Assembly: GCA_029204225.1 (NCBI GenBank)
Contig: CM055097.1
Coordinates: 63,248,904-63,312,903 of the forward strand
Direction of reading: 5' to 3'
Origin: Diphasiastrum complanatum
Lineage: Eukaryota > Streptophyta > Lycopodiopsida > Lycopodiales > Lycopodiaceae
Length of the DNA: 64,000 bases
Of the stretch, positions 47,558-59,135 are shown piece by piece (position 1 is the first letter of the stretch; each line of letters begins with the position of its first letter). Below the pieces are notes generated by a model. It saw only the letters and a program-made list of their open reading frames with translations. It ran no database searches and was not told the origin of the DNA. A program made the translations under genes and the position numbers.

Positions 47558-50500
47558 AAATTGCTTCTATCCTTAGAAGCTCCTAAGAACATGAAAGAAT
47601 TACGGTCCATTTAACTTTCAGTATTAACCGAGAAAATTATTATCCTTAATCTGACTTTCATATCAAACAACTACTTAGTGAAAACTGTTTTAAACAGTTA
47701 ATCTCTGTTCTGGAGTACAAATTCTGGTTTGAAAAACTACATTAAGAGATATATTTTCTCAACAGGGTCACACTCAACAGAAGTTAGTAACATCACCTTC
47801 ATGTAAAACACCTACATGAACCACTGGATGAAGTATAAGAATCATTCCAAAATCTTTCCATTAAGAAATACTGGATTTAGGAATATTCTTCAACCGGGAT
47901 TCTTAAACTGAAGTGCAAGATTCGAGGTCTATGGTAATTAAAGATTGAACGCATACCAAAATGACAATCATCTTCAACTACAAAACTTTAGATTACAATC
48001 TAGAATTAAATCTAGATACCCAAAGTCCTGTTGAATATCAATTCAGATACTATTCTTGGATTCATTATGATTTGTTATCCAATTGAGCGCTCTGGGATAC
48101 AATCACTAATGAGATGAGTCCCTTTCTTAACTAAGGAATACTCTATCCCAAGAATACTGTATATCCAATACACATAATTTTAACTGATGAATCCAAATGA
48201 TTCACTAATCATGCGTCTTACAAGCAATATAAATCAAAACCATCAGTTTCTGGTGAATCTACATCACACTGATCGTTTTACCAATTAACTTCACTCTGGA
48301 GTAATCAACTACTCAAGTTAATTGTCAATGATTTAGAAATCTCAAATGTCTAGGTGCAGATCTCAATTATACTAGTATGACACCACATTTAGATTCTCAT
48401 CCAAACCATTTATATGTTAATCCATAAAATCACCAATCCAAAGATTTGCTAACTCTGCAAGTATCTGTCAAAACAAAACTTGATCATATGTTCATGTTCA
48501 CCGAACTAGGTTAAGTGCACCAAATAACCCTAGTAACACAGTAGATTCATACAAGATTAATCGTGCACATATGTGAATAATCTCATTATGACCCAGTACA
48601 TAAACACATTTCTATCTCGTAGATTCCTCCAGAACCCACATATGTTACTCACATATCTCACTGAGATCTTGTAACTCAGCTACAAAATAATTTCTATTTC
48701 TCATGAGTAAATAGCATATCTGGGAAAATCTCTGAGACGAATAACATTCACTCTCAACAGTTTTCCAATCCAACTTACCTCTAATTACATAATTTCATGC
48801 ACTCAATTAACCCCTCACCGATCCTAGTACTAAAACTAAGATTAGGTTGATCCAATACAGAACTCTCAGACTTATATCCTGATCAAACTTACTTCTATTC
48901 CAATCAAAGTGGAATTAGTATCCTTTGACCTTTTACTGTACTACTTATAGATAATGATTCAAATTCCAAACATGTTCTAGTTCCAGATTGTCCACACAAT
49001 CTCTAGAGAATTTTTTTATTTCAAAAATTTTCAATTGGGCATCTTACTTTGAATCTATCCGAAATTACTTTCAGACCACGTCTCATTTCTATACCACAGT
49101 TGGTTCTTTTTCGAAAACTACGCAATCAACAGATTCCCAAATAGAATTTTATTTCATCACTTCACCCCTCCTTTTAAAAAATTATAAATTTCAATAAAAG
49201 TTAACTGGAAAGATGATATATGAAAATATCTAAATCCAAGAAAAGTCAGCAATAAGTGCTTCCACTAAAGAATTTCACTTCATTACAAACAGGACTTCTC
49301 CTTCAAATATTTTCAATCTGAGTGATAAAAACCACTATTCCATCGAAATCCATTTATGCAACAAAGAAATTTTCCATGGTTTAAGAATCTGAATTCCAAG
49401 TCTATTCCTACAAGTAATAATTTATATGACATAATGATCTTTCAGAAGAATAACTTCATGCTGGAAAGAATCATATAAATCAGTCTGATATCCTATATTT
49501 GAGAAATACTGAGAAGTAAAGGATTAACTAAGAAAGTGAGAAATAGATTTGACGGCCTCTAATTTTGTAAATAATGAGATACCACATTGGGATCTAGATT
49601 AAACCTCAAAATTTTCCAAAATACGCCACATTTGATTGAATGATTTTCTTCTTTCCCATATCGCAACTAGGTACTAAACACACCATTGATCATCAGATCT
49701 TTACAGTCCTAGAATTTTCTTTCCAAAATTACTGATGTCTCATACCATCAGCTTTTCCTTCCAGAAAATCCTTAACCGCCTTATCTGATATTCTAGCGAT
49801 CCATTGGTCATCTAGCTGTCCTACAATCACTATAGGAAATTATCTTTTGTTCCCAAGCACTGGAGAATCCTTTTATTTGAATAACTCAATGGTTACAAAG
49901 ATATAAGCTATGAATCGAACTAAATGAATTCTATCCAAGAAATTAATAACTGGTAATAAAAATTTATTGACTGAGATTATCAAAATTCTAATTGCGAAAT
50001 ACATTCCCCGATCACACTTACTACCTCTGATGTCCACTCTTCTTCCCTCCTCAGAATTTTCAGTTTTCTGAAAATCTATTTCAGCTAAGGTACTAAGAAG
50101 ACGTTACGACAGTAGTAAAGGTTTAAAATTAATTACTGTAGGAAAAAATCTGAAACAATTTCATTTCTATCCTATACCTGGGTTGAATAACTGATATACC
50201 AAAAATCATCTACTAGTATGAAAAAACTCTACTAGTCTGATCTTTTGAATATAATTCACCATAGGATTTTACTGGAAATGAAATCAGTTTTATAATTCCT
50301 ATTATTACAATTTTTCCAATAAAATTGGACCGTTCGTCCTTTTCACTTACTGGCGTAAGAATTACTTCGTTAAAATCATCTGTAATTAATGGGAAATAAG
50401 ATTTGGATTCGGGTACTTCCTACACTGTATTCAACCCAAAATAATATTGTTGAATAAAGAATTACCTCCAAATATTGTAAATTTTCCACCATTAATTATT

Positions 50501-52614
50501 TAACAAGTATTCGAAAAACTTTTGGTTTGTTCAATTTTAATGACCTAAATCATCAAAACCACAATAACCCACTGATTGGTGTTCCACCGATTTGATAAGG
50601 AGAAAAAATGGAAAAAACACAATTTAACTCCCTTTACTGGGAGTACCAATACTCCAGAGTTAAATGGTTTAAATAGCATTGTACCAAAAAATCGAATTCC
50701 TAACCTGGGTATATGCCCGAGAACTGTACCATGCATTCCTTTCCGTCAAGATCGGCTTAAAAAACTTCATTTCCAAAACCGACTATACAGCTTGACCAAA
50801 GATCAAACAGTACAAAAGGTCCAATTTTCTGGCTTAGCAAAAAGTCAAAGTGATAAAGTCCAGAAACATGCATACTGTCCCTAGAGAAAGGAAATCCAAA
50901 TTCCTTCAACTCGCTATACGGGAACAATATTTAACTCCAAGGTTGAACTTTGACCATACGACACCAAGAAACTAAAATTTCTATAGCTGGGTGTTAGTAA
51001 CTTGATTTTCCGAAATTGATCTTAAAAGTCGATTTCGAACTAATTCAAAGCTACCCAATGTCCCAAAATCCTTTATAAGCCTTGATTGACTGGCATGTAA
51101 TAGCATTGATGCAAACAGTCAGCCAATTACAAAACTGCCAAACCATTAATCATGCATTGAAATTAGCTTAAACACCTTGCACAATGTATGCTAGAAGTAC
51201 AATCCATAATGTTTTTTACTTAATCATAAAAAACCCATGCTCCTACTCCAAAAACAAACCCTATCTTCAGACAAAAGAAGACTAGCAATTAGGGCCGGCT
51301 CCCTCGTCCCTTCCAAGACAGTCCCTCGTCCCTTCCAAGACAGCTCGGCCGTCAACAAATCACGAGAGAGAGAGATCTGGATTGTGCGCCATCCATCGAA
51401 CCTCCCAGCCCACCTGATCTTCCATCGCGAGAGAAACAACAAGCTTTCTCACAGGCAGGACTGCGGGATAGAGCTCCACCTCGATCCTGTTCTGCTCTTC
51501 ATCAACCCGGAAAACAAGCACGCATCACCAGCCTGATTACCCATAGTAAGCTTCAAACCATTCCATGCTAATTCCAGGCCAGATGGCGTTTTCCCACAGC
51601 CAATACCAACTTGGCTTCTACTCCACGGTTCACCAACGGTATCAGCCTTTTTCATAGCTGTATCACATGTTGTATTTGCTCTCTGAAGAGCAGAAAACAG
51701 GATGTTTAACGGAAGATTGCAGGCTTAGCGAGTTCAGCCGTCACCAACTAGGATCTGCGCCCCTCTCTGCATCAAAAAAACTGTGATTCAGACCTCGCTA
51801 GCCGACTGCTGTGCTACTTCCTAACTAAACCAACCATTGTCTTCCATCGGCCCTCAGCAATAGAACAGTGCAAGGAATCAGCATCAGTAGCAGAGTTTTC
51901 TGGATCTCTGACAAGTCAGAAATCATCTACTACTGTACCATTGTGTCACGGAAAAAATAGAAGGCAAAGGGATCCGTTTCATATACAGGTTCATTCAACA
52001 GGTTACTGACTCTTCTCCATGTTCCCAAGCATGAACCTAGACAAATACTCTGCTCAACAAATAATTAGGACAGCAACTGCAATTTCCCTCAACATTCTTA
52101 CACATGCAGGTTAACAAGAGGATTATGGAAAACACTAATCCTCACATGCATTCACTGGAATCATGTTTTTAGTTATTAGCAGTTTGGTAGTCCATACCAA
52201 ACTGGATAAATTGATTTGCTTCAATCTACCTATGAACCAAAGTAAGACAAGATTCAGAACATTAAGAGATATGCATGCTTCCAAATTATTAACCAATCAG
52301 AATACAGCCAAGAAACAAGCAACCGGATCTATCATAACAGATCCTTCTACCTCACTCGAAAGCTTCATCAAGAAATCTGGAAATACTAATGAATTCTTAC
52401 TAATTCCTAGCATATTTAACGGAATCATACCCATAGAAGAGCTCACTATCAACAATTCCAAAAAACTTGCTTCAAAACTGGAATTAATGAATCCATAACC
52501 ATATTTCTCTTGAGAATTCAGCACTTCAATCCGGGATGCAAATCCAAGCGCTTCCACCTTCCAAGTTCGGTATAGAGCTTGCCTTCATTCCTATCCAAGA
52601 CCGCATCTTAGTCG
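47558..52614 (-). other. Noncoding interior of the LARD
   Basis: About 5 kb, AT-rich in most parts and GC-richer at 51260-51560. No frame longer than about 111 codons and none with a retroelement motif. A 22-bp unit (CCCTCGTCCCTTCCAAGACA core) is duplicated in tandem at 51301-51344. Its conserved role, if any, would be as RNA (packaging or dimerisation). Confidence 0.75.
51301..51344 (+). repeat. 22-bp tandem duplication in LARD interior
   Basis: CCCTCGTCCCTTCCAAGACA plus two bases, twice (51301-51322 and 51323-51344), with a single final-base difference. Confidence 0.92.
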
Positions 52615-52627
52615 GGCTCTGATACCA
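52615..52627 (-). promoter_or_regulatory. LARD primer-binding site
   Basis: Plus-strand GGCTCTGATACCA, the reverse complement of TGGTATCAGAGCC, one base from the right LTR. Confidence 0.95.
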
Positions 52628-52628
52628 A

Positions 52629-53208
52629 TGTAAAGACCCAAATGGGATAACCTCTACGATGAGGATAGGAAAACACAATAGGAGAGACTATGGAGCCAAA
52701 CCGCCCAACCAATCCTAGATCAAACCTGGATTTAGCCACCAAGCCATGCCATGTGAAACAAGAGGAGAAGATAAAAACTGGTAATCTAAACCCAATATGT
52801 CGACGGAAGAATCCTCACCTCATTATATAGAAAGTAAGTTAAGGGTGTTGGCTCAATTGGTTATCTTGACATCCAAAGTTTCTTTGGTCTCAAGTTCGAG
52901 CCTCTCCTTGGAAACCAAGAAGCATTATATAGAAAGTAGAGTCCTGTGCATGTAACCATGCAATCTACATGCAGGTCAACTATAAATAGATCACATCTCT
53001 TCATGCAGTCCTCCTGCCTATATTCGTCACACAGACATGCAATACTCCATATGTCTCAATTAAAATGTCTGGGTCCTCTCAAGGTAATAGTCACAAACAG
53101 GCCTCACAATGGAATTAAATCTCGGCGTGATCAATAATCTCAAACACTGGAGGGCCGGTCTACCATATTAGGACTATTCCAGGTCCTTAACCGAATATGG
53201 CCATAACA
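52629..53208 (-). repeat. LARD 5' LTR (right), 580 bp including a SINE
   Basis: Same sequence as the left LTR plus 102 bp: an 86-bp insertion and its 16-bp target duplication. Confidence 0.95.
52837..52922 (+). mobile_element. tRNA-like SINE insertion, 86 bp, 16-bp TSD
   Basis: CATTATATAGAAAGTA is present on both sides (52821-52836 and 52923-52938) and once in the other LTR, proving insertion. Inside are an A-box-like TGGCTCAATTGG and a B-box-like AAGTTCGAGCC with tRNA-like spacing, typical of a pol III promoter. There is no poly-A tail and the length is close to a bare tRNA, so it is either a very short SINE or a tRNA retropseudogene. Confidence 0.85.
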
Positions 53209-53213
53209 GCGGG

Positions 53214-53489
53214 TGTGCTCCCTAATGGTTAAAAGCAAGTTGTTTGGGCAAAAGGCCGATGGTTTAAGTGCTCGGGGGAGATAGGTGGGTGGGTTTTGCC
53301 ATGTGACAAAAAAGGGCAAGGGAGTGTTAAAAAAAATACATTCTTGCCCTTAAAAGCCTTTGTTTTTTTTTTTTTTGGGGGGGGGGGAAAGAATTTCTTT
53401 CTTGATGGGGACTTTTTTTTTGTCTCCTTTTAAAAAAAAAAGAAAACTTAATTTATGGGGAGCCAAAAAGCCCCTTCACTTTTTTTTGT

Positions 53490-53492
<3 letters not shown>
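53214..53492. other. Flank of the LARD, homopolymer-rich
   Basis: Runs of T, G and A (53349-53391, 53436-53447) and no gene. Confidence 0.5.

Positions 53493-53547
<55 letters not shown>
53493..53547 (+). repeat. (GA)n microsatellite
   Basis: About 54 bp of GA upstream of the next R1 copy. Confidence 0.97.
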
Positions 53548-53548
<1 letters not shown>

Positions 53549-53710
53549 CAACTAGTTTGATCACATTTACTATATTTTCATATTTGGCATATTGAGGCCA
53601 ACTTTATTTTTTGACTTAGAGATTGACTTTTCAAAGTTCATTAATTTAAATGTCATTTTAATAGACACTTTTTGACAGTGTGGGAAAGTTAGAAGGTGAG
53701 TTTGTAAAAG

Positions 53711-54530
53711 GTTTTTTATATGGAGATGTGTGTGTGCGCGCACACGCGTGTGCACGTGCGCTCACACAAACACACACACATTCGTTGTGTTGGGGGTCAC
53801 ACACACACACAACGAACACGTGCACACACACACACACACACACATAAGCATGCGCGAGCATACACACAGACACACACTCACTCACACATGTGTCTGTGCA
53901 TGCGTGCGTGTGTGTGCATGCACGTGTGTTCCAAATCCCCCCTCCCCCCCTATTTTTCTCTTTTTATTGTCTCTTTTACTTCCCTCACCCCATCCCCCTC
54001 CTTTTTTTTTAATGTGCATTTTTTGGCCCATGGATAAAAGCTTGTGGGTAACGATTTAGGAGTTAAAGCTAGTGAGTTTGGGATTGTGGTTAAACATTCC
54101 TGAAAATGGCGAGCCAAGATAGGAATTTGAAGGAGTGAAAAAAAAAAAAAAACAAGTTTAAAGTAGTCAAGAAAATTTTTATGTTCATGATTTATAGGTA
54201 AAATTTTAATAATTTAAAATAAATAAGAAAGCCAAGCAATAAAGATTATTGACTAAAGTTTCAAACAGATTAAAGTGTGTGAAGAAAGTAAAACCTTAAC
54301 TTCAAACTTTAAGTATTTGAATTTAGTAAGTGGGAGGGAGTGAGTGAGGAATCTTTTGGGGTCCACCCCTCAATGCACACAATGTGCAAATGTATGGGGA
54401 TATGCACATTCCCCGTACATGCATCCTCCTCCACAAGTTTTTTAGTTAGAAAAAGCTCATGCATGGGTGAGGGGAAGAGGATGCATGGGTGCACCCATAC
54501 ACATCCACAAAAGTGTACATAAGTTTAAAT
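53711..54530 (+). repeat. Dispersed repeat R1, second direct copy
   Basis: Matches 41611-42369 through its whole length, including CCAAATCCCCCCTCCCCCC, AAAGCTTGTGGGTAACGA and the palindrome ATGGGTGCACCCAT (54485-54498). It ends GTGTACATAAGTTTAAAT at a TA-rich tract, the same junction as in the inverted copies. The CA/TG-rich 5' part generates spurious frames. Confidence 0.9.
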
Positions 54531-54908
54531 CTATATATATGTATATATATACATCTAAATATATGTATATCTATATATATAAAGATATTTAAGAGAGTGT
54601 GTAAGGGCAGTGTTAACCCAGTCTACAACCCTATGTCAATTATGCTCGTAGATATTGGAACATTTCGAAAATTGGATTCAGATTTCTGTAAATCCAATTT
54701 CAGCTATAGTTCTTAAGAAGTTACATCTGTCATTCTAACTTCGGAACTATTCATGACACGCTCACAGCCTTTCGGATGAATTGGGTAGTTTTAAAAAAGT
54801 GTAGAGATCCAAGGTGAGCCTTTGATAGAGCTCTGGGTCGTTCATGAGGCACTATGATGGCTGGTCTGTGGCTTTCAGGTGAGTGTCTCTCTAACATTGC
54901 GTGAAGAG

Positions 54909-54909
<1 letters not shown>
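54531..54909. other. Unassigned stretch
   Basis: TA-rich start, then sequence without recognised features before the TC tract. Confidence 0.4.

Positions 54910-54984
<75 letters not shown>
54910..54984 (+). repeat. (TC)n microsatellite
   Basis: About 75 bp of TC. Confidence 0.98.
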
Positions 54985-54988
<4 letters not shown>

Positions 54989-55199
54989 TCAAGCCAACCA
55001 AACACTTTCTCCTTTCTATGAACTCACAATAATATTCCCCACAATTAACAAATGCTTTACAAGTTGCAAAATACTCAAAAGACAGTTTTCCTCCACACTA
55101 CAAGGTCTTCCTACTTTCACCTCCTGTGAGACACTATCTCACCTCAATACGGAGCTAGTGACAAGCCAAACCTAGTAGTCAGACACTCAAGATCAAAAG

Positions 55200-55212
55200 A
55201 GCTCTGATACCA
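55200..55212 (-). promoter_or_regulatory. Primer-binding site on minus strand
   Basis: AGCTCTGATACCA, reverse complement of TGGTATCAGAGCT. It directly abuts a candidate LTR to the right. Confidence 0.85.
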
Positions 55213-55391
55213 TGTGATCATCATAATTGAATGAAATATAGAAGTACATATGAGACGAAATGTAGAACTTCCTATGTGTTGACTTACCATCTATGTTACG
55301 GCTAGTAATAGCTAACTTACAACTAATATTTCAGACTGTCTTACGGCTAGTTAATGAAGAGTGAAATGAAGAGTAAGGTTTAACTTCTAAC
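55213..55391 (-). repeat. Candidate short LTR, about 179 bp
   Basis: On the minus strand it starts TGTTAGAAGTTAAACC and ends GATGATCACA at the PBS, so it has TG/CA termini in the right place. TGTTAGAA is a common copia LTR start. The size would fit a small or TRIM-type element; the partner LTR was not found to the left. Confidence 0.65.
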
Positions 55392-55394
55392 AGA

Positions 55395-55862
55395 GAGTAA
55401 AAATTTTGCTTTCCTAACTTCTTTTGATGAGCCTACTTGTGTAGAGGAAGCAAGGCAAAAGAAGGAGTGGATCTAAGTAATGGATTTTGAGTATCAAGCT
55501 CTTATGAAGAACAACACTTGGAGGTTGGTGAAGGTTCCACAAGACATGAAGGCAATTGGATGCTATGGATCTTCAAGGTGAAGTCAAACCAAGATGGATC
55601 TATCAACAAAGCAAGGTTGGTGACAAAAGAAAATGCTCAAGAGTATGGTATTGACTATGATGAGACCTTTGCACCCATGAGAAAGATGGTAAGCATTCAA
55701 ATCATTATTTTCCTTGATACACTTTTTGGTTGAAATCAATGGCAAATGGATGTTTCTAACGCTTTCTTGAATGGAGACTTTGATGAAAAAATTCACATGG
55801 GACAACCCAAGGGATACACTTCTCAAGACAAACCAAACATGGTGTGCTTACTTCAAGACATA
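55395..55862 (+). pseudogene. Copia reverse transcriptase N-terminal fragment
   Basis: DEPTCVEEARQKKEW, YQALMKNNTWRLVKV, GSINKARLVTKENAQEYGIDYDETFAPMRK in pieces, then a stop and MDVSNAFLNGDFDEKIHMGQP and VCLLQD. This is the N-terminal part of copia RT, ending before the YVDD region. It has stops at about 55473, 55731 and 55863. The wording differs from E1-E3. Confidence 0.88.
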
Positions 55863-58800
55863 TAGTAAGTAAGAGAGACAACTTCAAGCACACGGTTACT
55901 ACTACAATTGCATTGTGCTCGTCATTCAGCTGATTATGTACATGCCACATTCTGAATTCAATCTAATCGTCTTATTATGTTCAGTTACCGTGTCGGTGTG
56001 AATGTTACGCTTATCTGATTTACCGCTTTAAGCACTTTCCACCTTTCAGCTCTCGTATAGTTTTGTCTGAAACATCTCAATGCTTCTGCAATACACGTTT
56101 CTGCAACCAACATTAATGAATTCCTAATTGTCTATGTAATCAATTGAACTGATTTTGACGATTTCAAAATCAGGATCAAGTAAATTTAGTTGTGACACTT
56201 CTCATGATACAGTTGATTTGAATTTGATAGGCATAGTTCATACATTGAGAGAAAGGAGTTACATATTAGAGCTCGATAGTTCTAACGTAGTTCCCTCTCT
56301 ATCCAACCTTCTTCATTCCCTTGGCTTTTTTTTTAAAGCTTGTAATGTCATTTTCCAATGTTTCTTTTATAGTCTATGCCTTGAATGAATTCATCTCATT
56401 AGCTTTTGGGCTTTGAAGTCTCTTTGACGTGTTCTATTAGAACATTTTCTAAAAAAACATGTATCTCTTTGATCGAGAAATTATCGTCCTACTCAAAGCT
56501 CGAAAGTAATTTTCTTTCTTGATTTGTAACAACTTTAGGTACTTTTTGTTAAATTTGATTTCGAAAAAACTTTAGTCCTCTTCTTTGAATTCGCGCTCTT
56601 CCTTGTAAGGAATAACTGTTTGCTATATTTGATGATCTCTCAATATCTTAGTTAGAGAATGCCATTTGCTTCTTCTTTTTTTGTTTGTTTTGCTTAAATG
56701 TGATACTAGATTTATGATTGAGTTCATAACATTGTATCACAACATTTGATTGGCTAGGTAGAGAGATCTATTTTGACATCTGTTTTAATAGATTCTTTCT
56801 TGGCTAACATAACTCAATTTTTTGGTTTGAATTATTGTATCATCATAACCATCATCCTTATCATCTTTATCATCATTATCATCCTCGTTATTTATTTGAA
56901 TTTTTCAAATTTAGATAATGTTTTTAAAACAATATCTTTATTGTTTCTAATAGTGTCTTTTTTTGTAGGACTAAAACAAAATGTCTTCCATATATTGGAT
57001 CGACTTTTCATAGATGTGTCTATTATGATCGTGATTATTGTGAATTTTAATCGTGAATACTATGAATATCGAAATATTTTGAATATTGATTGTGATTATT
57101 GTGAATATTGATCATGAATATTTTGTCATCAAATGAGGATCACCTATCTATTGGCAAAAACATTTGATAGACAACTCTTAGTCCTTTTAAATCCCAATAT
57201 CAATTTTAGTTCTAATATTGTAAAAACTTTAACTACTCTTGTGGTAGTGATTGTAATAGTGCATGCTCTTGCAACTTAAAATCTAAAAAAAACAACTAAA
57301 TTGTCACGATATCTTAACTTACCTCTTTAGCAAAAAAGCTAATAAATGCATTTGTTTGAACCTCAAAGAAAGGAAAGGAAATTGTACTAGATAATAATTC
57401 TTTTTCAATCCAACAATTTCACTTTCTCTTATTGTATAATACCACAATGTTCATGTTTAATAAGAACATGAACATTAATGTCATTTTGAAACAACATTAA
57501 TTGAGAATGAAAAATGAAATTTGCACCATTGTCCCTCCAAGAAAATCATGGTTCACATAATTGGTTTTAGCACAAATATTGGGCCTTTTTGGAACCTATA
57601 TTATATTGCATAAAATAGGCCCCATAAATTCTTAGCATTGCCCATTTTAAAGAGAAATGTATAAAATAACTACCCGAAAATTCATGCTAAATGCAATTAC
57701 ATGCAATAATGTTTCATTAGTCGGGCCATTAGTCTAATCCATAGAAAACTTGTGGCAAATGGTCCCCGGATAGTTGATGGCCTCGCCCACCTTTTTTGTA
57801 TTGGGGAATTGTCGTTTTAGTGAACTTTACACCAATTCAACGGCCATCCAGTTATGGCTCGGCCTAATAGCCATAGAACTAGGTATAAAGGTCAATAAAA
57901 GACTTCTCCCAAGCCTAAAGGATTGTCTTGTCATTTTACATTACAACTAAAAATATTGTTACGGCCATAGATTTTGGGATTTCAAGCGGTGTAATGTGCT
58001 TCCCCTTGGTGGACATTTTATGAGCTGTAAACTGCATTTTGAAGTTTGCATGGACTTCCAAGATTTTGTAATGAGTCTCGTGTCTCTTTCACAAATGATA
58101 AGCTACTTCACATTTTATTTTATGGTCCATTTTCATAGAATAACTCGAGCACAAAGTTAAAACCACAATTTCCAGAGGAATGAAGTTCTTTGCATGGTTT
58201 AATCCACTTCAAACATATGAAGTAAAATGCCAACATGATCCTTCACGCTATGCTATTCTGAATGAAGGTGTTGGTTGTTTTGTAATGTTTTTGCTAATTA
58301 TATGTGATTTATTATACGGTTTCTTTATCCTGAACTTTCATATATGTCAATTTTTTCTGATATTTTGGTACATTCCAAAGCAGGACTGGGCATTGAATTG
58401 TTAGCATTCTTACTCAAGGCCAGTTGTTTTTGCTAAAAGCCAGTCAACGTACCCCCTAGATATACACTAGCTTTCAAAAATGGCACTTGATATTGAGGTC
58501 ACCAATGCCAATCAAACCAGTTGTGGTGAAAGCTTAGAACTGCTCTAAGAAAGAACCCAATGACAACATTATAAAGAGATTACATAATTGCAGTTGACAT
58601 TCCTGTAGCCTGCAAAGATCTGGTCAAACTCGTTTAATTCATTTGGGAGGGCAGCATATGCAATAATTGGCGTCTACTCTCAATTAACCTTTCCAACATA
58701 AAGGACCTGACTGTTAATCCAATGGCATCTGTAATTTGGAAAACGAAAGCAAAAGAAGTTTCTTTCTTGCTGTCTTTACACTGGCTGAAGTCCTGCCACT

Positions 58801-59135
58801 GAGGACCTTAGATTAATAGCAGCTGTAACACTTTCTTGACAGGCAAAATCGGGCTTTCCATATTTATTGACTCAACCTACCTGGCACTTCCACTGAGATA
58901 TAGTGATCACTTATTAAAAGTAGGAAGGAGGTGGCTAAACAGATGCAAAATTATTTTGCTTAGTGGCTAGGTAAGCAGATAAGATTATCGACATCTCCCT
59001 GTACAGCAAAGTCATTGAATAGGTGAACATATTGGGCAGAAAGAATCATTTATGAATCTAGATTATTCATCACCTAATAAGCTTCCTATAGCACCTACAC
59101 AGCTTCTGCGCCAATTCTCAAAAAAAATGAGCAAC
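55863..59135. other. Intergenic region downstream of the PDH E1-beta gene
   Basis: No retroelement domain, long repeat or RNA gene seen. A 112-codon frame at 56773-57111 is Ile/Phe-rich because of a degenerate TCATCAT tract (56840-56890) and is not taken as a gene. The last few hundred bases before 59136 should be the 3' UTR of the minus-strand gene. Confidence 0.55.
58863..58868 (-). terminator. Possible polyadenylation signal of the PDH E1-beta gene
   Basis: AATAAA on the minus strand about 270 nt downstream of the stop codon. The distance is reasonable for a plant 3' UTR, but plant signals are loose, so this is tentative. Confidence 0.35.

Larger units (their letters stand above)
47061..53213 (-). 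mobile_element. Complete LTR retrotransposon without genes (LARD type), TSD GCGGG
   Basis: Perfect 5-bp target duplications GCGGG flank it (47061-47065 and 53209-53213). LTRs start TGTAAAG and end CATAACA on the plus strand; PBS and PPT both show minus orientation, so the right LTR is the 5' LTR. The 5.1-kb interior has no gag or pol motif in any frame. The LTRs differ at roughly two dozen of ~479 positions by eye, indicating moderate age. Such elements must use enzymes of a partner. Confidence 0.93.

Noticed and set aside
56773-57111. 112-codon hydrophobic frame that looks like a membrane protein
   Set aside because: The Ile-rich part comes from a degenerate TCATCAT tract; no start context, family motif or conserved neighbour supports a gene.
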